From Propionibacteriaceae bacterium (GTDB taxonomy: Bacteria; Actinomycetota; Actinomycetes; Propionibacteriales; Propionibacteriaceae), in the NCBI GenBank assembly GCA_905372155.1, contig CAJPNZ010000139.1:1-6926 (forward strand): a stretch of 6,926 bases of DNA, given 5' to 3'. The position numbers were made by a program, and so were the translations under genes. Shown here one piece after another: positions 1-6,224 of this stretch. The notes beneath the pieces were generated by a model, which had not been told where the DNA came from, did not search any database, and worked only from the letters and a program-made list of their open reading frames with translations. Within the stretch, counting starts at the first letter, position 1. Every line of letters starts with the position of its first letter.

Positions 1-364
1 GGGTGGGGTCGTCGGTTGGTGTGGGCAGACCGGGGAGGTAGCTGGCGCAGGAACCGTCGGTGGCGTAGCTGATGCACGGGTCCGGGGGGTGTTGCTGGTC
101 GAGGGGTAGGCAGGGTATCCCGACGCAGGGGGTGTATCCGGGGTCCGTGGGTTCTGTGGTGGGTCGGTTGATCGGGCCCCTGCCGGGGCGGCCGGGTTTC
201 CCGGGCTGTCCACCAGACCCCGGAGCCCTCACCTCAAGATGGCAAGATGCACCCATTTTCCCTTCCCTTGCACAGCGAACACCAGAGTCAGCGACAGCCC
301 GGTTTGCGGGTAAGCAGGTTGTCGTCAATACGCAGGCCAGCAGAACGGCAATGATCCGTTTCAT
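1..364 (-). CDS. Cys-rich secreted protein, 3' end outside window
   Basis: The frame is open from ATG (364-362) to the left edge, giving 121 codons with no stop. The start lies in an ATGA overlap with the stop of the lipoprotein gene, which argues for translational coupling and fixes the start. Residues 1-25 form a Sec signal peptide: MKR, a hydrophobic core about I4-T15, then A-V-A before D26, a good signal peptidase I site. C17 lacks a proper lipobox. The mature part has Cys31, 41, 80, 85, 97 and 106, a Gly/Pro stretch at about 49-64 (GQP-GKP-GRP-GRG triplets, collagen-like but very short) and a Pro/Thr/Asp-rich tail. I do not recognise the family. Disulfides outside the cell are likely. 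Function is unknown; pairing with the lipoprotein suggests a shared envelope role (inference). Confidence 0.72.
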   Translation of the reverse strand, partial: MKRIIAVLLACVLTTTCLPANRAVADSGVRCAREGKMGASCHLEVRAPGSGGQPGKPGRPGRGPINRPTTEPTDPGYTPCVGIPCLPLDQQHPPDPCISYATDGSCASYLPGLPTPTDDPT

Positions 365-996
365 GCCGGGCACCCCAGAGCGTCTTCGTTCGTGGAATCC
401 CCGATCTTCCAGCCCTCTCCCGTCTTGACAACGTCAATGTTCCACGTCAAGCGCATCGAACGTTTCCCCGGCTCAAATATGGATTTGCCGGTTTCCGAGT
501 CCACGATATCGGCCTTGCTGGTGTCCGTGCAGGTCTGAACCGTGATGACCTCTATATCATCGTCCTTCCTTGTCTCCGAGGCTCCGGTGATGCGAACAAT
601 CGTGGTTCCGGTCTGGACCTGCCCATGCTGGCGGTACTCTTCGATTTCCTTCATGTCCAGCTCTTGGGTCTGACCCATGGTGATGTCCTTCAAAGGCTGA
701 GGATCAGCATCAAGACTGCTGGACACCTCATCCGAGATACGGAAGTACTCGATCACGGTATTGGCGGCCTCGAGTTGTTCCGGGGTGAAGGTCTCCGACG
801 GCTGCGGCTTCGCCGGAGACGACGATGCAACCGACGGCGACGGTGGGGTTGTGGTGGTTCGGGGAGGCTGCTGCGGTGCGGTCCCCCAGGACTCCGAACC
901 ACCGCTTCCCGATCGAGGCTGCTGCCCACCGCACGAGGACAACAGCAAAACCGCGACCACAGCAACCGCAGCGGCTCCTCCGATACGATGTTTCAT
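361..996 (-). CDS. Lipoprotein with Ser/Pro/Thr linker and small C-terminal domain
   Basis: A 211-residue protein. Residues 1-21 are a lipoprotein signal peptide (MKHR, hydrophobic A8-L19) with lipobox L19-S20-S21-C22, so it should be lipid-anchored on the outer face of the membrane. Residues 23-68 are a disordered Gly/Ser then Pro/Thr/Ser linker. Residues 69-211 are a compact alpha+beta domain: a helix starting TPEQLEAANTVIEYFR, an acidic middle, then strands with TVQTC (C156), DIVDSETG and a final GWKIGDST. C156 and C209 could form a disulfide. The order resembles small NTF2/SnoaL-like lipoproteins that I remember from actinobacterial accessory regions; this is a weak assignment. The start is supported by GGAGG eight bases upstream. 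Its stop overlaps the next gene (ATGA). Sampled lines are about 50-52% GC, lower than the right half of the window. Confidence 0.85.
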   Translation of the reverse strand: MKHRIGGAAAVAVVAVLLLSSCGGQQPRSGSGGSESWGTAPQQPPRTTTTPPSPSVASSSPAKPQPSETFTPEQLEAANTVIEYFRISDEVSSSLDADPQPLKDITMGQTQELDMKEIEEYRQHGQVQTGTTIVRITGASETRKDDDIEVITVQTCTDTSKADIVDSETGKSIFEPGKRSMRLTWNIDVVKTGEGWKIGDSTNEDALGCPA

Positions 997-1002
997 TGTT
1001 CA

Positions 1003-1018
1003 ACACCTCCATTGGTGT
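1003..1018 (-). promoter_or_regulatory. Lipoprotein-gene ribosome binding site within a small hairpin
   Basis: GGAGG (complement of 1006-1010) sits 9 bases upstream of the ATG at 996, or 8 if the following T is counted. The leader can pair ACACC (complement of 1014-1018) with GGTGT (1003-1007) around a six-base loop AATGGA. That stem would take up part of the Shine-Dalgarno. A five-pair stem is weak, so any control by it is conjecture; the ribosome binding site itself is solid. Confidence 0.6.
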
Positions 1019-1049
1019 CACAAACCCGGCAGGTGTCTCCAACCCGGGA
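1014..1049. repeat. 18-bp tandem direct repeat upstream of the lipoprotein gene
   Basis: Two adjacent copies, 1014-1031 and 1032-1049, share 15 of 18 bases: GGTGTC, variable base, C, variable base, AACCCGG, variable base, A. They start directly upstream of the lipoprotein ribosome binding site. The 18-bp spacing is near two helical turns (about 21 bp) but not exact, so a tandem operator is possible and a chance duplication is not excluded. A TAGAGT box (complement of about 1057-1062) lies just beyond and could be the -10 box of the lipoprotein promoter, which would put the repeat in the transcribed leader. Confidence 0.55.
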
Positions 1050-1223
1050 CCACACGACTCTAGAACCAACATCCGGACCCCGCGGACCGTCGAGAAGAAT
1101 CTGGCCAAAAGTTAAGGATCCGGTGGGTCGAGCAGCCCGTCTAGGGTGGGTGGGCCAGACCGGCGAACGTTGGTGCGGAGAGGATCGGCCTCGGGCGTTC
1201 TGTGGTGTGTCGGTGCCTGCGGT

Positions 1224-1236
1224 TACTCTGTTGGTC
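1224..1236 (+). promoter_or_regulatory. Probable leaderless promoter of the PSP1 gene
   Basis: TACTCT at 1224-1229 fits the actinobacterial -10 consensus TAnnnT and ends seven bases before the ATG at 1237, so transcription should start at or next to the A of the start codon. No Shine-Dalgarno lies in front of that ATG, as expected for a leaderless mRNA. I see no convincing -35 box. Confidence 0.55.
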
Positions 1237-2079
1237 ATGCCCAGAGTCATGGCCGTCACCTTCGAGCAGTATGGTCGTCTGCACTACCTCGATCCGGACG
1301 GTGCCGACTATCGCGTCGGTGACCGGGTGCTCTACCCGACCGACGATGGCGCGGAGGTGGCGTGTGTGGTGTGGGCGCCGGAGGAGACGGTGGTGGAGGC
1401 GTCGCTGCCGAAATGCGCGGGACGTGCCACCGGGGCCGATCTGGAACGCGACGAGGCCAACCGGCAACATCGCCGCAGGATCCGTGAGATCGCGGTCGAG
1501 AGGATCACCGCCCACGGGTTGCCCATGAAGGTGATGGCGACCGACTACATAGACTCCTCCAAGGATTACGACAAGCTGGCGGTGATCTACTTCACCGCCC
1601 CTGGGAGAGTGGACTTCCGGGCCCTGATCGGCGACCTGGCCCGCGCCGTCGGGGCACGCATCGACCTGCGGCAGATAGCCTCCCGCGACACCGCCAGGCT
1701 GACCGGAGGTGTCGGCATGTGTGGCCGGGAGCTGTGCTGCACCCTGTTCCTCGACGAGGTGGAGCCCGTCTCCATGCGGTTGGCGCGCAGCCAGAACCTG
1801 ACGGCGAACCCCCTTCAGATCCAGGGGGTTTGTGGGAAACTGTTGTGCTGTCTCGCGTTCGAGCATCCGCTCTACGTCGACTTCTTGAACCAGGCCCCGC
1901 CGATCGGTGACCTGGTCACCACCCCGGACGGTCCGGGACGGGTGGTCGGGCACGTGGTGCCTGCGGGTGAGGTGGCGGTGCGGACCACCGACGGGGTGAG
2001 ACGTTGCCCGCTGGCGCATGTCTGTGTCAGCAAGAAGAACCGAGGGGTGCGTAGCGCCACCCCGGAGGAGGAGAGTTGA
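1237..2079 (+). CDS. ricT: PSP1 domain protein (RicT/YaaT family)
   Basis: A 280-residue protein of the PSP1 family; the symbol denotes family membership, not proven function. The N-terminus (VMAVTFEQYGRLHYLDP) is the usual actinobacterial start. Residues 94-118 (GLPMKVMATDYIDSS..) lead into the PSP1 domain (about 118-213: YFTAPGRVDFRALIGDLARA, then TGGVGMCGRELCC and GVCGKLLCC). Two copies of C-G-x-x-L-C-C (C162/167/168 and C199/204/205) are the family's metal-binding signature; C43, C60, C257 and C263 are additional. In Bacillus, RicT with RicA and RicF forms an Fe-S complex affecting RNase Y and sporulation; the actinobacterial role is not established. The reading frame stays open far upstream (to 625), but that part lies antisense to the lipoprotein gene and lacks family similarity. 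ATG 1237 matches the leaderless promoter; ATG 1249 is the alternative. It overlaps the next gene by one base. Confidence 0.9.
   Translation: MPRVMAVTFEQYGRLHYLDPDGADYRVGDRVLYPTDDGAEVACVVWAPEETVVEASLPKCAGRATGADLERDEANRQHRRRIREIAVERITAHGLPMKVMATDYIDSSKDYDKLAVIYFTAPGRVDFRALIGDLARAVGARIDLRQIASRDTARLTGGVGMCGRELCCTLFLDEVEPVSMRLARSQNLTANPLQIQGVCGKLLCCLAFEHPLYVDFLNQAPPIGDLVTTPDGPGRVVGHVVPAGEVAVRTTDGVRRCPLAHVCVSKKNRGVRSATPEEES
2064..2073 (+). promoter_or_regulatory. Ribosome binding site of the TAP-like hydrolase
   Basis: GGAGGAGGAG lies inside the last codons of the PSP1 gene and 5 bases before ATG 2079. The TGATG junction (stop 2077-2079, start 2079-2081) plus this strong site favours ATG 2079 over the in-frame TTG at 2076 and suggests translational coupling. 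Confidence 0.75.
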
Positions 2080-3725
2080 TGCGCAGAGGGATTGTCTGGT
2101 TCCAGGGAATGCTGATCTTCGTCGCGGCCGGTCTCGTGGTGACGTTCTTCGCCAGCGGGATGCTGGCCCCGGGAAAGCAGCAGGCGGCGGAGAAACCGAC
2201 GGCCGGGCCGTCGACCCAACCCGCCCCCACCGTCGGCGACCAGAAGCCCGGGGTGCCCGCGGTTCCCGTCTCCGATCACGAGACGTGGCCGCGCGAGCCG
2301 GTCGAGAACCCCGACCGTCAGCTCGACGTCAAGGCAACCAACCCGACGGTGCAGCTTCCCGCTGCCCTCGGCGACGACCTGACCCCCTACTGGCAGCAGT
2401 CCCTGAGCTGGCAGCCCTGCGATGCTGCCCTGTGCGCCACCATGAAGGTGCCGATGGACTGGGACAATCCCGGCAGGGCGGCGCTGGACATCAAACTCAC
2501 GAAGGTGCCCTCTGCGGAGCCGACGAAGGGTCCGCTGTTCGTCAATCCCGGTGGCCCCGGAGTGGAGGCGGGGTCGTTCGCCACGACCCTGGGACGTGAC
2601 AAGTGGAAGGGATACGACATCGTCGCGTGGGATCCGCGCGGTTCCGGGGAATCCACCCACGTGCAGTGCGGAACCACGGAACAAACCGATGCGGCCTACA
2701 GCGCGGACGGCACCCCCGACGATGAAGCGGAGAAGACCGCCCTCAATGACGCCTGGGCGGCCTTCGCCCGGGAGTGCCGGGAGGCCTCCGGTGAGCTTCT
2801 GGACCACATCTCCACCATCGAGAACGTCCGCGACCTCGACCTGCTGCGTTTCCTCATGGGTGCGGAGAAACTCAACTACCTTGGGGTCAGCTACGGCACC
2901 TTCGTCGGCGCGATGTACGCGGAACTGTTCCCGGAGCGCACGGGACACCTGGTGCTGGATTCGGCCGTCGACATCACCAACGAGGGGGAGGTGTTCCAGG
3001 CCGAGGGTTTCGAGACGGCCCTCGGGCTCTACGCGGACTGGTGCGCGGGTGAGAGTTCCTGCTCCCTCGGGAACTCGCGCGACGAGGTGATCTCCCGCAT
3101 CAACTCCTTCCTGCACGGGCTCGACGCCAACCCGATCAAGGTCGGGGACCGACAGGTGTCGCAGGGCCAGGGTGCGACGGGCATCGCTTTGTTCCTCTAC
3201 TCGGGGAAAGAGGCCTACCCGAGGCTCACCCGCACCGTTGAGGCGGCGATGAACGGCAACGGCAGGGCCCTCCTCAAGGCGGCCGACGGCCTGACGGGCC
3301 GCAAGGAGAACGGATGGGAAACCTCGGCCTACGCCTTCCCGGCCATCCGGTGCGTGGACCAGCGGGACGCCGGGGTGGCTGCCACCGAGGACACGCGGAA
3401 GAAGGTGGCCGAGAAGGCCCCGGTGTTCGGCGGCAACATGGGATCGGATCTGGTCTGCGAACGCTGGACCGCCAGTTCCGCACCCAACCTGAAACTGACC
3501 GGCAAGGGCGCGTCACCCATCCTGGTGGTCGGGTCGACGGGGGACTCCGCCACCCCTTACCAGCAGGCCGTCAGCATGGCGAAGCAGCTCGAATCCGGGC
3601 ATCTGCTCACCTACGACGGTCCCGGTCACGGTTCCGTCATCGCGGGCAACGCGTGCGTCGACGAGACGGTCACCGCCTATCTCGAGGACGGCACCCTCCC
3701 CGAGGACGGCAAAACCTGCAGGTGA
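2079..3725 (+). CDS. Exported alpha/beta-hydrolase with TAP-like C-terminus (tripeptidyl aminopeptidase family)
   Basis: A 548-residue serine hydrolase of the actinobacterial TAP/SlpD-SlpE/Hip1 (CaeA) type. Residues 6-29 form an uncleaved-looking signal anchor, followed by a Pro/Gln/Thr-rich linker to about residue 90. No lipobox is present, unlike several relatives. The catalytic core shows the oxyanion motif NPGGPG (156-161), VAWDPRGSGES (182-192), the nucleophile elbow G-V-S271-Y-G, and in the TAP-like C-terminal domain D489 (GSTGDSATP) and H517 (GPGHGS), a complete triad. Ten Cys residues (114, 119, 197, 233, 322, 328, 425, 460, 526, 547) fit disulfides outside the cell. The family removes N-terminal tripeptides or cleaves proteins extracellularly; the substrate here is unknown. 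The start is chosen by its ribosome binding site and the one-base overlap with the PSP1 gene, with which it probably shares a transcript. Confidence 0.92.
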   Translation: MRRGIVWFQGMLIFVAAGLVVTFFASGMLAPGKQQAAEKPTAGPSTQPAPTVGDQKPGVPAVPVSDHETWPREPVENPDRQLDVKATNPTVQLPAALGDDLTPYWQQSLSWQPCDAALCATMKVPMDWDNPGRAALDIKLTKVPSAEPTKGPLFVNPGGPGVEAGSFATTLGRDKWKGYDIVAWDPRGSGESTHVQCGTTEQTDAAYSADGTPDDEAEKTALNDAWAAFARECREASGELLDHISTIENVRDLDLLRFLMGAEKLNYLGVSYGTFVGAMYAELFPERTGHLVLDSAVDITNEGEVFQAEGFETALGLYADWCAGESSCSLGNSRDEVISRINSFLHGLDANPIKVGDRQVSQGQGATGIALFLYSGKEAYPRLTRTVEAAMNGNGRALLKAADGLTGRKENGWETSAYAFPAIRCVDQRDAGVAATEDTRKKVAEKAPVFGGNMGSDLVCERWTASSAPNLKLTGKGASPILVVGSTGDSATPYQQAVSMAKQLESGHLLTYDGPGHGSVIAGNACVDETVTAYLEDGTLPEDGKTCR

Positions 3726-3771
3726 GGAGGCACATCGCCTACGGGTGCGGATGAGTTCCGCTCCCGGGGTC

Positions 3772-3783
3772 TACCCTTGGTGC
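3772..3783 (+). promoter_or_regulatory. Probable leaderless promoter of the isoprenyl transferase gene
   Basis: TACCCT at 3772-3777 fits TAnnnT and ends six bases before ATG 3784, so the transcript would begin at the start codon. No Shine-Dalgarno precedes that ATG. The only purine-rich site (GAGGAGG, 3724-3730) lies 14 bases before an in-frame GTG at 3745, which is a poor distance. No clear -35 box is visible. The element resembles the one before the PSP1 gene. Confidence 0.55.
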
Positions 3784-4584
3784 ATGTCTGCGACAAGCCG
3801 GTTCATCGATCGCATCTGGCCTCCTGCCTGGCTCTACTCCACCTACGAGGCCCAGGTGATCAAGCGACTGGATCGTTCCGCCATGCCACGGCACGTCGCG
3901 GTGCTGGCGGACGGCAACCGGCGGTGGGCGCGGCTCAACGCCCCCGGCCAGCCCCTCGTCGCGGGGTATCGCGCGGGGGCCGCGAAGCTGCAGCAATTCG
4001 TCGAGTGGTGCGATGACATCGGCATACCCGTCATCACGCTGTGGGTGCTGAGCACCGATAACCTCGACCGGTCCGCCGCGGACGAACTGGAACCGCTGCT
4101 GGAGGTCATCGATGAACTGGTGGTGGCGCTGGCCGACACGGGGCGGTGGCGGGTGCAGGCGGTCGGTGATCTCGACCTGCTCCCGAAGGAGCGGGCCGCC
4201 AGCCTCAGGGCGTCGGCGGCCAGGACGGAGGCGGTGGAGGGCATGCACATCAACGTCGCGGTCAGCTACGGTGGCCGACACGAGCTGCGCGACGCCTTCA
4301 GGTCGCTGCTGGCGGAACGGGCCGCGCAGGGCCGCACCCTGGAGGAGGTGGCGGCCACCGTCGAGATCGACGAGATCTCGGAGCACCTGTACACGAAGGG
4401 CCAACCGGATCCGGACCTGATCATCCGCACATCGGGGGAGCAGCGGCTCTCCGGTTTCCTGCTGTGGCAGTCGGCGCACAGCGAGTTCTACTTCTGCGAG
4501 GCCCTGTGGCCGGATTTCCGCAAGGTCGATTTCGTGCGTGCCCTGCGCAACTACACCCAGCGGGAACGCCGTTTCGGCCGGTAG
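3784..4584 (+). CDS. uppS: Short-chain cis-prenyltransferase (isoprenyl diphosphate synthase, Rv1086-like)
   Basis: A 266-residue UPP-synthase-family enzyme that adds isopentenyl diphosphate units in Z configuration to an allylic primer at the cytosolic membrane face. Family signatures: PRHVAVLADGNRRWAR with catalytic D43, GYRAGAAKL, LWVLSTDNLDR, the NVAVSYGGRHE block, and RTSGEQRLSGFLLWQSAHSE (R215 onward; diphosphate and Mg binding). The second Arg in DGNRRWAR and the LLWQSAHSE block match mycobacterial Rv1086, which makes Z,E-farnesyl diphosphate, better than the long-chain Rv2361c type (from memory). So the product may be short-chain and the symbol is only the family name. The start is set at ATG 3784 by the leaderless promoter; GTG 3745 and ATG 3751 would add 13 or 11 residues with no family likeness. 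It ends 11 bases from the convergent gene. Confidence 0.93.
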   Translation: MSATSRFIDRIWPPAWLYSTYEAQVIKRLDRSAMPRHVAVLADGNRRWARLNAPGQPLVAGYRAGAAKLQQFVEWCDDIGIPVITLWVLSTDNLDRSAADELEPLLEVIDELVVALADTGRWRVQAVGDLDLLPKERAASLRASAARTEAVEGMHINVAVSYGGRHELRDAFRSLLAERAAQGRTLEEVAATVEIDEISEHLYTKGQPDPDLIIRTSGEQRLSGFLLWQSAHSEFYFCEALWPDFRKVDFVRALRNYTQRERRFGR

Positions 4585-4604
4585 CCGCGGCGGGGTCAGC
4601 GGCT
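4583..4604. terminator. Possible small hairpin at the convergent gene junction
   Basis: AGCCGC (4583-4588) can pair with GCGGCT (4599-4604) around a ten-base loop, spanning both stop codons (4582-4584 and 4598-4596). There is no T-tract on either side and the stem has only six pairs, so a bidirectional terminator is a weak suggestion. No better terminator is seen between these convergent genes. Confidence 0.2.
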
Positions 4605-5507
4605 CAGCGCCTTGACGAGCTGCTCGATGGTCTCCTGTTTCGGGGTGCTGCCGTCGGGCAGGGCGATGTGACGGGAGAAGTAGTCGGCGTGCGAGATCGG
4701 GCCCATGTTCACGATGTGGATGCGGCCGTCCCTGAGGGCGCGGCCGTAGGGGGACAGCGGCGCCGTGAACCAGCGCCCGGGGAAGGCGAGGGTGCCCAGC
4801 GACTGGGTGCGGTCGCGGCTGCCTTTGAGGTGCGTCAGCGAGCCGATGTGATCCAGCCCCGGGTCGTCGGCGTAGACCCCGCCGATGGAGACGACGTCGA
4901 CCCGCACGTCGTGGGCGGCCAGGAAACGGGCCACCCCGCAGGCGATCTGTGCGCCACCGGAGTAGCCGATCAGCGTCACCGGCGCCGGGTTGTCGGGGTC
5001 GTAGCCCGCGTTCAGGAGGGAACGCCACACCACGCACGCGACCCCGAAGTTGTAGGTGCCGCCGTAGCGCGGATCGGCGGAAACCAGCACCTGCATGACG
5101 TTGCGCAGGTTGATCAGGAAAGGCAACGGCGACCAGGGGAACCGGCGTCGCGCCCAGTCCAGGCGACGCCACAGCCAGGCGGTGGCGCGCTGCGGAAGTC
5201 CGCGGTTCTCCATGGCGTAGGGGAACACGTCCTCGGTGATGACCACGTCGGGAAGTTGTTTCCGCACCTCCTCCAGCACCGCGTGCTCGCGGCGCGACAT
5301 CGACCTGCCGTCGAGCATCGCGATGCCCGACAGGTACACCGCGAACCGCCGGATGCCGGTGGCGGGTGCGGGTTCCGGGGCCGGAAGGGATGGCGTCGGG
5401 TAGCGTCGAGCCCACCATTCGAGGGATTCGAGGGGGGCCAGCAGCGCCAGGACGAGGACCACCAGCAGCGTCACCTCCAGCAGCGCGAGAATCATCGGCC
5501 GGATCAC
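4596..5507 (-). CDS. Membrane-anchored alpha/beta-hydrolase-like protein
   Basis: A 303-residue protein. Residues 4-25 are one hydrophobic anchor, followed by a Pro-rich spacer (36-50). The soluble part has a nucleophile elbow G181-Y-S183-G-G, probable acid D232 in LKGSRDR and probable base H273 in GPISHADYF. Other conserved-looking stretches are TEDVFPYAMENRGL, FLINLRNVMQVLVSADPRYG, YNFGVACVVWRSLLNAGY and FPGRW. I remember a similar architecture in cyanobacterial hypothetical proteins; neither substrate nor a named subfamily is clear. The start is GTG 5507, in a GTGA overlap with the stop of the upstream membrane-protein gene and with GAAGG about eight bases before it; ATG 5495 is the alternative but has no ribosome binding site. 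The frame continues upstream to 6305 only as a shadow of the membrane-protein gene. Confidence 0.82.
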   Translation of the reverse strand: MIRPMILALLEVTLLVVLVLALLAPLESLEWWARRYPTPSLPAPEPAPATGIRRFAVYLSGIAMLDGRSMSRREHAVLEEVRKQLPDVVITEDVFPYAMENRGLPQRATAWLWRRLDWARRRFPWSPLPFLINLRNVMQVLVSADPRYGGTYNFGVACVVWRSLLNAGYDPDNPAPVTLIGYSGGAQIACGVARFLAAHDVRVDVVSIGGVYADDPGLDHIGSLTHLKGSRDRTQSLGTLAFPGRWFTAPLSPYGRALRDGRIHIVNMGPISHADYFSRHIALPDGSTPKQETIEQLVKALSR

Positions 5508-6154
5508 GGGTTGACCTTCGCCCCGACGGGGATGAACGGCGCCCCGGCCAGCACGTCCCGCGGACCCAGGATCGCCGGGCGGCCCGTCACCAGGGTCCAG
5601 ACGCGACCGGTGAGGTATCCGATGGGACGCCCGAGCAGCCGCGAGGCGAGCTGCATGATGCCCCAGGCCAGGCCGGTGGCGATCAGGGCCTGCCACCAGC
5701 TGGTCTCCATCGCCGCCGTCACCAGCAGCCACAGGCAGATCGCGCTCCAGCCCTGCAGGATACGGCCGATCAGCAAACCGAGGTGGGGAATGAACACCAG
5801 GAATCCGTAGGCCAGGGGAGCGGTGGAGGACAGCGTCACCGCCAGCAGGTCGGTGAGGTGCATGCCGCGCTGGGTGACGGGACCCGCCACGACCCACAGG
5901 ATCAGCGCCTGGATGGTGTACAGCAGGGTGAGGAAGATCCCGCCGACCATCAGCATTGCCAGGAACCGAACGCCCCTGACGCGGTTGATGAACAGCACGG
6001 CGCAGTGCCCGAGCAGGGTGGAGACCCCCGCCACCAGCGCGATGAGCCCGGCGGTGGGCAGGCCGGGCAACCCCAGGGAGGGGTCCTCGACCACCCGGAG
6101 CGACGCCACGTCCCAGATGGTCGTCAACCATCCGAAGAAATCCACGAAGCCCAT
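5504..6154 (-). CDS. Polytopic integral membrane protein of unknown function
   Basis: A 216-residue protein from ATG 6154 (MGFVDFFGWL). It has an N-terminal amphipathic stretch, then about five hydrophobic segments near residues 34-57, 64-90, 103-122, 124-148 and 152-171, and a C-terminal polar tail. The layout (LLGHCAVLFINR, then long helices with TAPLAYGFLVFIP) recalls small Yip1-like membrane proteins; this is a low-confidence impression. The upstream GTG at 6193 would add 13 residues of poor quality. GGAG lies 12 bases before ATG 6154, so the ribosome binding site is weak either way. The stop overlaps the hydrolase start (GTGA), so the two are probably co-translated and may work together in the membrane. 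I see no clear promoter in 6155-6224; the repeat lies immediately upstream. Confidence 0.75.
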   Translation of the reverse strand: MGFVDFFGWLTTIWDVASLRVVEDPSLGLPGLPTAGLIALVAGVSTLLGHCAVLFINRVRGVRFLAMLMVGGIFLTLLYTIQALILWVVAGPVTQRGMHLTDLLAVTLSSTAPLAYGFLVFIPHLGLLIGRILQGWSAICLWLLVTAAMETSWWQALIATGLAWGIMQLASRLLGRPIGYLTGRVWTLVTGRPAILGPRDVLAGAPFIPVGAKVNP

Positions 6155-6224
6155 TGTCGCGGAACGCTCCGGGAAACGGTGCAAGCTCCGCACCGGATCC
6201 GCAGGTCGGCTGATCCGGCTTTGT

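Noticed and set aside
68..190. G-rich plus strand with several G-runs, possible G-quadruplex
   Set aside because: The runs are explained by Pro/Gly codons of the minus-strand gene and loop lengths are irregular; no regulatory position is evident.
49..364. Collagen-like domain in the secreted protein
   Set aside because: Only about four Gly-X-Y triplets are seen, too few for a triple helix; noted in the gene entry but not called as a domain.
72..428. 118-codon plus-strand frame at the left end
   Set aside because: It lies antisense to the secreted-protein gene, whose signal peptide and ATGA coupling are far better evidence.
625..1236. Open extension of the PSP1 reading frame upstream of 1237
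   Set aside because: It runs antisense through the lipoprotein gene, reads as Arg-rich low-quality sequence and lacks PSP1-family similarity; the family N-terminus starts at MPRVMAVTF.
3739..5418. 559-codon minus-strand frame opposite the isoprenyl transferase gene
   Set aside because: It is a GC-rich shadow: Arg/Pro/Gly-rich product, antisense to a clear UppS family gene and out of frame over the hydrolase gene.
4464..5810. 448-codon plus-strand frame
   Set aside because: Antisense to the hydrolase and membrane-protein genes, with compositionally biased Arg/Gln/His/Gly-rich translation.
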